Shown here piece by piece: positions 1 through 8,005 of a DNA stretch of 34,580 nucleotides. Positions within the stretch are counted from its first letter, which is position 1; each line of letters begins with the position of its first letter. Source of the stretch: Oscillospiraceae bacterium (lineage in GTDB: Bacteria > Bacillota > Clostridia > Oscillospirales > Ruminococcaceae); contig JAIRWC010000004.1 of assembly GCA_031253495.1 (NCBI GenBank), positions 1 to 34,580 of the forward strand. The letters run 5' to 3'. The translations under genes and the position numbers were made by a program. The notes under the pieces were generated by a model. That model had not been told where the DNA came from. It ran no database searches and saw only the letters and a program-made list of their open reading frames with translations.

Positions 1-70
1 GGCGGATATTGGGCGGTATCAGCGCAAATTCGGCGGTAAAAGCGGCGGCGTAAACCGCGACAGGGGGTTT

Positions 71-169
71 CGCTCCCGCGGGAGCGACCGGCGACCCCGC
101 CGGCTCGGGCAAGCGCACGTGCGCTTGACCGCGGGAATGGTTGGCTTGTCGCCGACAAAAATATTTGTC
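71..169. repeat. cluster of short palindromes left of asd, function unknown
   Basis: This gene-free stretch upstream of the asd promoter holds consecutive inverted repeats: a perfect 16-bp palindrome at 71-86, a 5-bp stem at 88-92/99-103, a perfect 18-bp palindrome at 110-127, and a stem at 154-159/164-169 with an alternative at 146-150/154-158. The region is very GC-rich up to about 140 and turns AT-rich afterwards. It could be the 3' end or terminator region of an upstream gene, a structured RNA, or a degenerate intergenic repeat. I recognise no RNA family. Confidence 0.4.
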
Positions 170-228
170 AGGTAGAGCGGACAATTAAAGTTACAACTAA
201 TCAAAAATCAAAAAATCGACGATATTTC

Positions 229-257
229 TTGACATAACGCCTTAACTGTGGTAATAT
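229..257 (+). promoter_or_regulatory. sigma-A-type promoter of the asd-dap operon
   Basis: A perfect -35 TTGACA lies at 229-234 and a -10 TAATAT at 252-257, separated by exactly 17 bases. The predicted transcript starts near 264, just before a long palindrome. This rules out the in-frame ATG at 256 as the asd start, because it lies inside the -10 box. Confidence 0.85.
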
Positions 258-270
258 GTCCTGTGTGCGG

Positions 271-312
271 TCGTTTAAAATGAAAACTCCCGGGAGTTTT
301 CATTTTAAACGA
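271..312. repeat. 42-bp perfect palindrome in the asd leader
   Basis: Bases 271-291 are the exact reverse complement of 292-312 with no spacer; the centre reads actcccgggagt. It begins a few bases after the predicted transcription start and ends 33 bases before the asd start codon, so the mRNA would carry a very stable hairpin at its extreme 5' end. There is no U-tract after it, so it is not a standard terminator. It could be an mRNA-stabilising hairpin, a regulator site or a small palindromic insertion. Confidence 0.8.
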
Positions 313-345
313 TTATACGGAACAAAAACGGGGCGGTGCAAGAGC

Positions 346-1419
346 ATGAAAAAATATAACGCGGGCATTATCGGCGCTACGGGAATGGTCGGGCAGAGGT
401 TCGTTCTGCTGCTGGCGGAACACCCGTGGTTTAACGTAACCGTTCTCGCGGCTTCGCCCCGTTCGGCGGGGAAAAAATACGGCGAGGTCGTAAAAGACCG
501 CTGGCTTATGAGCGCGCCTGTCCCCGAAAAATACGCGAATATGGTAATCGCGGACGCTCACGATGTTGAAACGGTCGCCGGGAATACCGATTTCATATTC
601 TGCGCGGTGGATATGGACAAAGGGGAAACCAAAAAGTTGGAGGAAGCCTACGCAAAGGCGGAACGCCCCGTAATGTCGAATAATTCGGCGCACAGGCATA
701 CCCCGGACGTTCCCATGCTCATTCCGGAGGTTAACCCCGAACACGCCGAAATTGTGAAAGCCCAGCGCGTTCGTCTCGGCACAAAGAGGGGGTTCGTCGC
801 CGTCAAGTCGAACTGTTCGATACAAAGTTACGTCCCCGCCTTGCACCCGTTGATGAAATTCGGCGTGAACGAGGTCGTCGTCTGCACGTATCAAGCTATT
901 TCGGGCGCGGGCAAGAACTTCGGCACATGGCCCGAAATGGCGGATAACGTCATACCTTTTATCGGCGGCGAGGAGGAAAAATCCGAGAAAGAGCCGCTTA
1001 AAATTTGGGGTAAAATCAGGGACGGGATTATCGTCGACGCGGAAAAGCCCGTTATAACGGCACAGTGTATCCGCGTTCCGGTAACCGACGGGCATATGGC
1101 GGCGGTGTTCGTAAAATTCGACGGCAAGCCGTCCAAGGAGGAAATTATAAATCTGTGGAACCGTTACGGTTCGGACGGAGATTTGCGGTTGCCGTCCGCC
1201 CCCGAAAAGTTTCTGACGTACTTCGGCGAGGATAGCTTCCCGCAGACCAAACTCCACCGCGACTTATACGGGGGGATGGGCGTTTCAATCGGGCGGTTGA
1301 GAGAAGACGCGTTGTACGATTACAAGTTTGTCTGCCTTTCGCATAACACGCTGAGGGGCGCGGCGGGCGGCGCGGTTTTAATGGCGGAGCTGTTCGCGGA
1401 CAAGGGGTATTTTGATTGA
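346..1419 (+). CDS. asd: aspartate-semialdehyde dehydrogenase
   Basis: It reduces aspartyl-4-phosphate to aspartate semialdehyde, the branch point to lysine/diaminopimelate, threonine and methionine. The 357-residue product starts with a Rossmann motif (GATGMVGQ, residues 10-17). The catalytic cysteine is C157 in KSNCSIQ, and the later DGHMAAV segment carries the substrate-side histidine region. This motif pattern resembles the archaeal/fungal branch of the family rather than the E. coli type (inference). The start at 346 is chosen because an earlier in-frame ATG at 256 sits in the -10 box. The ribosome binding site is weak. It is the first gene of a lysine operon, 58 bases before dapA. Confidence 0.93.
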   Translation: MKKYNAGIIGATGMVGQRFVLLLAEHPWFNVTVLAASPRSAGKKYGEVVKDRWLMSAPVPEKYANMVIADAHDVETVAGNTDFIFCAVDMDKGETKKLEEAYAKAERPVMSNNSAHRHTPDVPMLIPEVNPEHAEIVKAQRVRLGTKRGFVAVKSNCSIQSYVPALHPLMKFGVNEVVVCTYQAISGAGKNFGTWPEMADNVIPFIGGEEEKSEKEPLKIWGKIRDGIIVDAEKPVITAQCIRVPVTDGHMAAVFVKFDGKPSKEEIINLWNRYGSDGDLRLPSAPEKFLTYFGEDSFPQTKLHRDLYGGMGVSIGRLREDALYDYKFVCLSHNTLRGAAGGAVLMAELFADKGYFD

Positions 1420-1477
1420 TACGCCGATAAGGATTAACGCGGGTTTGACCGCCCGCGCGCTTTAAGGAGAAACATCC

Positions 1478-2365
1478 ATGGAAAATACTATCTTCACCGG
1501 TTCGGGCGTGGCGATTATCACCCCTATGAACCCTGATTTGAGTATAAATTATGAGTTGTTCGGCGCGCTGATTGAAGAGCAAATAACGAAAGGCACTTCC
1601 GCGTTGATAGTCTGCGGAACAACGGGCGAGGCTTCCACCATGACCGACGAGGAGCATAATGAATGTATCCGTTTCGCGGTTGAAAAAACCGCCAAACGGA
1701 TACCCGTTATCGCGGGCACGGGCAGCAACGACACCGCTTATATGGTCGAGCTGTCGGTCGAAGCGGAAAAACTCGGCGCGGACGCGTTGCTGATTATGAC
1801 GCCCTATTACAATAAAACCTCGCAAAGAGGGCTCGTGAAACATTTCGGAGCGGTCGCCGAAAAGGTCGGAATCCCCATTATGCTTTATAACATCCCCTCA
1901 AGGACGAACATGAATATCGAACTTAACACTTTCAAGGAGCTTGCGGAATATCCGAACATACGCGCCGTTAAAGAATCGGGGCAGAGGGTTGACGGCTTTT
2001 CCGCTTTGATAAACGAAAGCGGGCTTGACGTTTACAGCGGCGACGACTTTATGACCGTCCCCGTAATGTCGCTCGGCGCGAAGGGCGTCGTTTCCGTTCT
2101 CGCGAACGTGGTTCCCGAAGTGGTGGGTAAAATATGCGCGCTTTGTCTTGAGAACAATTTCCGTGAAGCGGGCAGGCTTCAGCAGAAATACGCGAGATTT
2201 ATGGGGAGCGGGGGATTGTTCATTGACGTGAACCCGATTCCCGTAAAAGCCGCGATGAACCTTATGGGCAAGAATGTGGGCGGTTGCCGTTTGCCGCTTT
2301 GCGATATGGAAAGCGCGAAACTTGAAAAACTTCAAATCGAAATGATAAACGTCGGAATATTGTAA
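1478..2365 (+). CDS. dapA: 4-hydroxy-tetrahydrodipicolinate synthase
   Basis: It condenses pyruvate with aspartate semialdehyde in the first committed step to diaminopimelate and lysine, in the cytoplasm. The 295-residue TIM-barrel protein has family-typical length. GTTGEAST (47-54) binds the pyruvate carboxylate, Y137 in YNIPSRT is the proton relay, and K165 in AVKESG is the Schiff-base lysine. The start has a good AAGGAGA site about 8 bases upstream. A small GC-rich hairpin lies in the gap after asd but without a U-run, so readthrough from asd is expected. The substrate comes from the preceding gene and the product goes to the next one. Confidence 0.95.
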   Translation: MENTIFTGSGVAIITPMNPDLSINYELFGALIEEQITKGTSALIVCGTTGEASTMTDEEHNECIRFAVEKTAKRIPVIAGTGSNDTAYMVELSVEAEKLGADALLIMTPYYNKTSQRGLVKHFGAVAEKVGIPIMLYNIPSRTNMNIELNTFKELAEYPNIRAVKESGQRVDGFSALINESGLDVYSGDDFMTVPVMSLGAKGVVSVLANVVPEVVGKICALCLENNFREAGRLQQKYARFMGSGGLFIDVNPIPVKAAMNLMGKNVGGCRLPLCDMESAKLEKLQIEMINVGIL

Positions 2366-2395
2366 GCGGGACCGGCAAAGGGGTGAACTTTAACC

Positions 2396-3166
2396 ATGAC
2401 GAGAATGGTCTTGTCGGGCGCGTGCGGTAAAATGGGCAGGGTTATCGCGGAACTGACGGTCGCCGAACGTCCCGGGCTTCAAAATTGCTCCGTCTGCGCG
2501 GGAGTAGACGTTTCCGGCGTTAAATACGCGGATTTTCCCGTTTACGCGAAAATGTCCGATTTACGCGAAGACGCCGACGTCGTCGTCGACTTCTCCCATC
2601 CGTCGGCGTTGCCCGATTTGCTTTCTTACTGTGAAAACAAAAATATCCCCGCCGTTATCGCCACCACGGGATATGAAAGGGACGAGGTTCGGCGCATTGA
2701 AAGCGCGGCGGAAAAAATTCCAGTGTTTTTCACGTTTAATATGTCGCTGGGGATTAACCTGCTTACCGATTTGGCGAAACGCGCCGCGCGGGTTCTCGGG
2801 GCGCAGTTTGACGTTGAAATCATTGAAAGGCACCACAATCTGAAAAAAGACGCCCCTTCCGGAACGGCGCTCATGCTTGCCGAGGCGGTAAACGGGGAGT
2901 TCGGCGGACAAAAGAGATACGTTTACGACCGGCACGCCGTTCGCGGGGCGCGGGAAAAAGACGAAATAGGTATTCACGCTTTGAGGGGCGGCACAATAGT
3001 GGGCGAACACGAAATAGTTTTCGCGGGGCACGACGAGGTGGTCGCCTTATCGCACTCGGCCCTATCAAAAGAGGTGTTCGCGGTTGGCGCGATTAACGCC
3101 GCGCTGTTCTTGAAAAATCAAAAAAAAGGTCTGTACGGCATGTGTGATTTATTGGCAGACGCTTGA
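2396..3166 (+). CDS. dapB: 4-hydroxy-tetrahydrodipicolinate reductase
   Basis: It reduces the DapA product to tetrahydrodipicolinate with NAD(P)H. The 256-residue protein has the N-terminal nucleotide-binding GACGKMG (8-14), a GTTG-like ATTGY segment near residue 90, and the catalytic signature ERHHNLKKDAPSGTA at 144-158, containing the His pair and the Lys that protonate the substrate. Length is normal for the family. It lies 30 bases after dapA and 16 bases before the ACT protein, in one operon. The full DAP branch (dapH/dapL, dapF, lysA) is not in this window. Confidence 0.95.
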   Translation: MTRMVLSGACGKMGRVIAELTVAERPGLQNCSVCAGVDVSGVKYADFPVYAKMSDLREDADVVVDFSHPSALPDLLSYCENKNIPAVIATTGYERDEVRRIESAAEKIPVFFTFNMSLGINLLTDLAKRAARVLGAQFDVEIIERHHNLKKDAPSGTALMLAEAVNGEFGGQKRYVYDRHAVRGAREKDEIGIHALRGGTIVGEHEIVFAGHDEVVALSHSALSKEVFAVGAINAALFLKNQKKGLYGMCDLLADA

Positions 3167-3182
3167 GTTGAAGGAGGAAAAA

Positions 3183-3641
3183 ATGAGAACGGAAATCATT
3201 ATAGCCGAAGGTCAGTCGATAGTAACTTTCAACAACGTTCCCGCTTCTTACCAAAGTTCGTTTATACACGACGCGTTTGACGAGGCGGCCCGCGCCGGGA
3301 TAAACATAGACATGATTGCCCAGTCGCCGGCCACGTCGGATAAAATCAGTTTCGGTTTTACATTTTCCGATAACGACATGCCGAAACTGCTGACCATCAT
3401 AAACGCGCGCGGCGGAGATAAATCCCCGCCCCTGATTAACTGCGGGAACGTGAAAATCACCGTTAAATCGCGGGATATGGTTTCTTCGACAGGTTTCGCC
3501 TCGCGTGTTTTCGACATCCTGCGGGAGTTGGATTGTCTGCCCCTTCTCGTAACCACCGGCTTGGATGAAATTTCGCTGTTGGTTTACGAAAGCGCCCGCG
3601 CGGATTTGGAAAGGGAGTTGACAAAAGCTTTCGCGCCTTGA
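3183..3641 (+). CDS. ACT-domain protein resembling the aspartokinase regulatory half
   Basis: The 152-residue product looks like the tandem ACT region found at the C-terminus of aspartate kinases, without any kinase domain. An N-terminal strand containing GQSIVTFNNVP leads into the first ACT fold, and residues from about 80 on (INCGNVKITVKSRDM) form the second. ACT pairs bind amino acids such as lysine or threonine, so it may sense end product for the lysine pathway or regulate a separate aspartokinase (inference). The start at 3183 follows AAGGAGG at 3171-3177; an earlier ATG at 3144 lies within dapB and is rejected. It is the last gene of the operon and is followed by a terminator. Confidence 0.8.
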   Translation: MRTEIIIAEGQSIVTFNNVPASYQSSFIHDAFDEAARAGINIDMIAQSPATSDKISFGFTFSDNDMPKLLTIINARGGDKSPPLINCGNVKITVKSRDMVSSTGFASRVFDILRELDCLPLLVTTGLDEISLLVYESARADLERELTKAFAP

Positions 3642-3658
3642 CGGGCGGCGCTCCGCCG

Positions 3659-3686
3659 AGTCGCCGCGGTATCGGCGACTGTTTTT
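3659..3686 (+). terminator. rho-independent terminator of the lysine operon
   Basis: An 8-bp stem agtcgccg (3659-3666) pairs with cggcgact (3673-3680) around a 6-base loop and is followed directly by gttttt. It lies 18 bases after the ACT gene stop and separates the operon from the tRNA gene. Confidence 0.85.
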
Positions 3687-3701
3687 CCGACTGCTATAAG
3701 T

Positions 3702-3774
3702 CTGCTCGTAGCACAACGGATAATGCACCGGACTCCGACTCCGGGGATTGCGCGTTCAAATCGCGCCGAGCAGA
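3702..3774 (+). tRNA. tRNA-Arg (anticodon CCG)
   Basis: This 73-base cloverleaf has the acceptor stem CTGCTCG (3702-3708) paired with CGAGCAG (3767-3773) and discriminator A at 3774. The anticodon stem CCGGA/TCCGG holds the loop CTCCGAC, so the anticodon is CCG, reading CGG arginine codons. The T arm is GCGCG/CGCGC around TTCAAAT. The D stem has one mismatch, as is common in tRNA-Arg. CCA is not encoded. Confidence 0.93.
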
Positions 3775-3853
3775 GTGATTTTGAATAAATTCCGCAAAGG
3801 CGGCGCGGTGCGGGCGGTCGTTACGGTTATGACCGTCGGGACGTTCGCGCCGC

Positions 3854-3882
3854 TTGCATTTTACAAATTTTTATGTTATAAT
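3854..3882 (+). promoter_or_regulatory. promoter for the cvpA-like/clpE group
   Basis: TTGCAT at 3854-3859 and a perfect TATAAT at 3877-3882 are separated by 17 bases, 33 bases before the start at 3916. Confidence 0.8.
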
Positions 3883-3915
3883 GTCGCATATATATTACAA
3901 TGACGGAGGTTCATT

Positions 3916-4932
3916 ATGGGCGAACAGTTTTTTTGGTTTTACGACATATTGATAGCGGGAACGTTTCTCGGCGTCGCGTATAAGTGTACGCGGCAGGGGT
4001 TCGCCTCCTCAGCCGCGGGATTTGTCGGGATTTTGCTTTCTTTCGCGGCGGCGTTGGGATTAAGCGCCGGGTTATCCGAATACGCCTACGAAAACTGGAT
4101 AGGCCCCGGCATTTCCGAAAAGATAAATTATTCCGTGAATGACGGTCACGTTAAATCGACGTTCGATTCCCTGCGCACGATTGATATGTCAAAAGCGAAG
4201 ATTTCCGGAAAAAACCTAAGCGAAATCAACCTTAATCCCGATAACGCCGGAAAGGTTACCCTTGATTTGACAAACGTTGACTTAAGCGCGACGGGACTGG
4301 AAAAATCGGATTTGTCTTTTTTCCGGATAGATTCAAATATGTTCTTTTTCGGTAAAATAGACTTGGGCAAGGTGAACATAAGCGCTTCGGAACTCGCCGA
4401 AACCGACATAGGCACAATAATACTGTCAAGGACGCTGTCTGCGACCCTGGCGAAATCGTCGGACGGCGTTTATGACCAGCTTTCGGGTATCATGGAAAAC
4501 GTAATCCCCGGATTTTCAAAGGCGTCGGAGGGCAGCACGGATTTAGTGGCGAAGCTCATAGCGAACATCATCAAAACCGATTCCGCCACCCTTGAAGAAG
4601 CCATAAATGATAATTTGGTGAAACCCGTATTGATAATTCCCGTAAGGGCATTGATTTTCTCAATAATTTTTGCTATAATCAGCGTAGTGTGTTCAATCTT
4701 GGCTAAGTCGCTCAGACTCGTAAACAGCATACCCGTCGTCGGAAAACTCAATACCTTTCTCGGCGCTTTGCTCGGCGTAGTCGAAGCCGCGGTAGCCGTT
4801 TTCATGGTGTGTATAGGCGTTGGATTGCTTATATCGCTTACGGGGGACAACATAACGTTCTTAAATACGCCGACCGTGAACGAGACGAAATTGTTCAAAC
4901 ACATCTATTTTCTGGATTTTCTGAAGTTCTAA
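3916..4932 (+). CDS. CvpA-family-like membrane protein with large insert
   Basis: The 338-residue membrane protein has two hydrophobic segments at the N-terminus (about 8-30 and 36-56), a polar central part, and two more near the C-terminus (about 240-262 and 280-305). The ends resemble the CvpA family (colicin V production / cell-division-associated membrane proteins), which normally is about half this length. The central part, about residues 85-160, has a DL/NL-rich periodic pattern (LDLTNVDLSATGLEKSDL and similar) reminiscent of pentapeptide repeats. GGAGG precedes the ATG. It has its own promoter and is followed closely by the ClpE-like gene. Function is not known; the family assignment is moderate. 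Confidence 0.65.
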   Translation: MGEQFFWFYDILIAGTFLGVAYKCTRQGFASSAAGFVGILLSFAAALGLSAGLSEYAYENWIGPGISEKINYSVNDGHVKSTFDSLRTIDMSKAKISGKNLSEINLNPDNAGKVTLDLTNVDLSATGLEKSDLSFFRIDSNMFFFGKIDLGKVNISASELAETDIGTIILSRTLSATLAKSSDGVYDQLSGIMENVIPGFSKASEGSTDLVAKLIANIIKTDSATLEEAINDNLVKPVLIIPVRALIFSIIFAIISVVCSILAKSLRLVNSIPVVGKLNTFLGALLGVVEAAVAVFMVCIGVGLLISLTGDNITFLNTPTVNETKLFKHIYFLDFLKF

Positions 4933-4967
4933 GTATGCAGGTTTACGCACCGAAAGGAAACAATCGT

Positions 4968-7265
4968 ATGAAATGCACCAGATGCAAAAAAAGGATGGCG
5001 GTCGTCTTTATAACGACCATGCAGGGCGACGAAAAGCATAACGAGGGTCTTTGCCTTGTCTGCGCCAGAGAACTGGGCGTTCCGCAGGTCGGCGAATATA
5101 TGAAGCAAATGGGGCTTTCCGAGGATGACTTTGAAGAAAGCTACAAAGCGATTTTCGGCGACGACGACGATTTCGACGACGACGACGACGGTGTGGACGC
5201 TTTCAGACCCGGCGGAGCGGGAACGATGCCCAAATTTTTGCAGAACCTTTTTAAGGACGGCGGCGCGCTCCCTCCTCCCAATAAAGAGAAGCCGAAAGAA
5301 AAATCCAAGGAGAAAACCGTCAAAAAAGGCAAGGACGATAAAAAACGCAAATTCCTTGACACTTTCTGCACGAACATCACCGAAAAAGCGAAAAAAGGCG
5401 AACTTGACCGCATAATCGGCAGAGAGAAAGAAATTGAGCGCGTCATACAAATCCTTTCCCGCCGCACGAAAAACAACCCCTGTTTAATCGGCGAGCCGGG
5501 CGTGGGCAAAACGGCCATAGCCGAGGGCATAGCGCAAAAACTCGCGGCGGACGACGTGCCTTTCCGGTTATTGGGAAAAGAATTATATTTGTTGGATTTA
5601 ACCGTTCTGATTGCGGGAACGCAATTCAGGGGGCAGTTTGAAAGCAGGGTTAAGTCGCTTATCGAGGAAATCAAGTCGGCGGGCAATATTATCATATTTA
5701 TAGACGAGGTGCATAACCTTGTGGGAACCGGCGACAGCGACGGCACCATGAACGCCGCGAATATGTTCAAACCCGCGCTTTCACGCGGGGAAATGCAGGT
5801 AATCGGCGCAACGACGTTCGGCGAGTATCGTAAGCACATTGAAAAAGACGGCGCTTTGGAGCGCCGCTTTCAGCCCGTTACAATCACCGAACCCACAATC
5901 GGGGAGACGGTCGAACTGCTCAAAGGCATTAAAAACTATTATGAAGAGCATCATAAAATCAGGGTTTCGGACGATATCCTCCGTTCTTGCGCGGTTCTTT
6001 CGGAAAGGTACATAAACGACAGATTTCTTCCCGACAAAGCGATAGACCTGCTTGACGAGGCGGCGGCTTGCGCGAGCATAAGGAGCGCGGATTTATCGCT
6101 TTATGAAAGGCTGAAATCCGAGATTTTTGAGCTGGAAAAGGAAGAGAATGAAATTATGTCGGCGGGCGACGCCGTAGATTATGCGAAAATCGCGGAATTG
6201 AAAACGCGAATTGCGCGCAATCAAGAGCAAATCGCGGTTTTGGAGCCGACGATTACGAATTTGGAAATAACCGATTTGGATTTATCCTCGGTTATTGAGT
6301 TGTGGACGGGAATCCCCGCCGCTAAAATCATGGAAACCGAATTTAAAAAAATCGGCAGGTTAGAGGAAATTCTCAAACGGAAAATTATCGGGCAAGACGA
6401 GGCGTGCGAACACGTCGCCGCGGCGATAAGGCGCTCGAGGGTGCGTCTTTCGACAAGGAAACGCCCCTCGTCGTTTATTTTTGTGGGACCGACGGGCGTG
6501 GGAAAAACCGAGCTTGTCAAGGTTCTCGCCGGCGAATTATTCGATTCGGTAGACCCGCTGATACGGCTTGATATGTCCGAGTTTATGGAAAAGTTCAGCG
6601 TTTCGCGGATAATCGGCTCCCCTCCGGGTTACGTCGGATACGACGAAGCGGGGCAGCTTACCGAGAAAGTGCGCCGCAAGCCCTATTCCGTGGTGCTTTT
6701 CGACGAAATCGAAAAGGCGCATCCCGACGTTATGAACATTCTTCTGCAAATTCTCGACGAGGGCAAGGTGAACGACGCGCACGGGCGCACGATTTCTTTT
6801 GAAAACACCGTGATAGCCATGACGAGCAACGCGGGTTCCGCCGATAAATCCACGGGGGTGGGATTCGCCAAGACGGCGGGGGATATTTCCAAGGAAAAAG
6901 CGTTAAAAGCGCTTAAGGACTTCCTGCGTCCGGAATTTATCAGCCGCGTGGATGAAATTATCGTGTTTAAGCCGTTAAAAGAGGAGCATTACGCCAAAAT
7001 ATCCGAATTGATGATTGATGAAATGCGGGAACCTCTCAAAGAAAAGGAAATAGGGTTAGACGTTTCCGGCGAGGTTTACGCTTACATTGCGAAAAAGGCG
7101 TTCGGCGGCAAATACGGCGGACGTGATATAAGGCGGGTTATCCGCGACGAAATAGAAGACGCCGTCGCTTCGCTCATTGTGGAGAAGGGGGCGAAAAGCG
7201 AGGGCGGCTTGTCGGCTGTGCGCGTTTGTGTAAAGGATGATAAAATCAATGTCGCAGAACAGTAA
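4968..7265 (+). CDS. clpE: ClpE-type AAA+ unfoldase (Clp protease ATPase subunit)
   Basis: A 765-residue two-ring Clp ATPase that would feed unfolded proteins to ClpP. The N-terminus is a zinc finger CX2CX22CX2C (C3, C6, C29, C32), the hallmark of ClpE rather than ClpC. An Asp-rich run (65-74) and a Lys-rich linker (105-127) follow. AAA1 has Walker A GEPGVGKT (175-182) and Walker B IIIFIDEVH; a short coiled middle domain lies at about 380-430. AAA2 has GPTGVGKT (507-514) and VVLFDEIEKAHP, and VGF at 631-633 is the ClpP-docking loop. The start at 4968 begins exactly at the zinc finger; longer in-frame starts lie inside the upstream gene. No clpP is present here. Confidence 0.88.
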   Translation: MKCTRCKKRMAVVFITTMQGDEKHNEGLCLVCARELGVPQVGEYMKQMGLSEDDFEESYKAIFGDDDDFDDDDDGVDAFRPGGAGTMPKFLQNLFKDGGALPPPNKEKPKEKSKEKTVKKGKDDKKRKFLDTFCTNITEKAKKGELDRIIGREKEIERVIQILSRRTKNNPCLIGEPGVGKTAIAEGIAQKLAADDVPFRLLGKELYLLDLTVLIAGTQFRGQFESRVKSLIEEIKSAGNIIIFIDEVHNLVGTGDSDGTMNAANMFKPALSRGEMQVIGATTFGEYRKHIEKDGALERRFQPVTITEPTIGETVELLKGIKNYYEEHHKIRVSDDILRSCAVLSERYINDRFLPDKAIDLLDEAAACASIRSADLSLYERLKSEIFELEKEENEIMSAGDAVDYAKIAELKTRIARNQEQIAVLEPTITNLEITDLDLSSVIELWTGIPAAKIMETEFKKIGRLEEILKRKIIGQDEACEHVAAAIRRSRVRLSTRKRPSSFIFVGPTGVGKTELVKVLAGELFDSVDPLIRLDMSEFMEKFSVSRIIGSPPGYVGYDEAGQLTEKVRRKPYSVVLFDEIEKAHPDVMNILLQILDEGKVNDAHGRTISFENTVIAMTSNAGSADKSTGVGFAKTAGDISKEKALKALKDFLRPEFISRVDEIIVFKPLKEEHYAKISELMIDEMREPLKEKEIGLDVSGEVYAYIAKKAFGGKYGGRDIRRVIRDEIEDAVASLIVEKGAKSEGGLSAVRVCVKDDKINVAEQ

Positions 7266-7965
7266 CGCCGTCAGAAAATCGGCGGTGATAACCGGCGGAA
7301 CGGGTACGATAGGCTCGGCTTTGGTCGAGGTTTTGTCCAAGCGGTATAACGTGGTTTTCACCTATCTTTCCAATAAAGACAGGGCGTCCGAGCTTGAGTA
7401 CGAGTTCGGCGCGAAGGGCTACCGCTGCGATATAACCGACGGCAACGTCGCGGTGAGATTAGCGGAGAAGCATAGTTGCGACTTGTTGGTCAACAACGCG
7501 GGAATATCGCAAATCAAGCTGTTCACGGACATAACGGAGCTTGACTGGTATCGCATGATGGATATTCATCTGACCGGCGCGTTCAATTTTACGCAGGCGT
7601 TTTTGCCCGCCATGATTAGCGGGAAAAGCGGCTGTATCATTAACATCTCGTCCGTTTGGGGAGTGGTCGGCGCGTCCTGCGAGGTTCATTACTCCACCGC
7701 CAAGGCGGGGTTAATCGGGTTCACGAAGGCGTTGGCCAAAGAGGCGGGGCCTTCGGGGGTGAGGGTGAACTGTATCGCTCCCGGCGTTATCGCGGGGGAT
7801 ATGAACCGCAGTTTCGGCGACGATGAAATCAACTCGTTAAAAGAAAACACCCCGCTCGGGAGGTTGGGTTCGGCGAAAGAGGTCGCCGTCGCCGCGCTTT
7901 ATTTGGCGGGAGCGGAGTTTGTAACGGGGCAGGTTTTGGGGGTGGACGGCGGGTTCGGGCTTTGA
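7249..7965 (+). CDS. short-chain dehydrogenase/reductase, FabG-like
   Basis: A 238-residue classical SDR. The NAD(P)-binding motif TGGTGTIG is at 15-22, NNAG at 82-85, and the catalytic Ser-Tyr-Lys set is S134/S135, Y148 and K152. The C-terminal GQVLGVDGGF is typical of 3-oxoacyl-ACP reductases. No other fatty acid synthesis gene is nearby, so the substrate is uncertain. The start at 7249 is preferred because AAGGA lies about 11 bases upstream; the ATG at 7237 directly abuts that site. The reading frame overlaps the end of clpE by 17 bases, implying translational coupling. Confidence 0.85.
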   Translation: MSQNSNAVRKSAVITGGTGTIGSALVEVLSKRYNVVFTYLSNKDRASELEYEFGAKGYRCDITDGNVAVRLAEKHSCDLLVNNAGISQIKLFTDITELDWYRMMDIHLTGAFNFTQAFLPAMISGKSGCIINISSVWGVVGASCEVHYSTAKAGLIGFTKALAKEAGPSGVRVNCIAPGVIAGDMNRSFGDDEINSLKENTPLGRLGSAKEVAVAALYLAGAEFVTGQVLGVDGGFGL

Positions 7966-8005
7966 AACAGCTTTAATTTTGTATGCGGGGGCTTAAAAGG
8001 TTTTT

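Noticed and set aside
1-204. Possible tail of a gene at the left edge (two plus-strand frames stay open to about 53 and 175) and a 61-codon minus-strand ORF
   Set aside because: Too short to judge; translations are Arg/Pro-rich or featureless and the region is dominated by palindromes.
271-312. Lysine riboswitch or terminator in the asd leader
   Set aside because: The leader is only about 80 bases and consists of one perfect palindrome without a U-run or riboswitch core.
256-345. Upstream in-frame ATG extending asd by 30 residues
   Set aside because: It lies within the -10 box of a consensus promoter and the extension would encode the palindrome; the Rossmann motif begins directly after the ATG at 346.
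313-1257. Long antisense ORF opposite asd, and similar long antisense ORFs opposite dapA, clpE, the hybrid kinase, metH and others
   Set aside because: They mirror the GC-biased codon use of the real gene on the other strand and show no recognisable domain or ribosome binding site.
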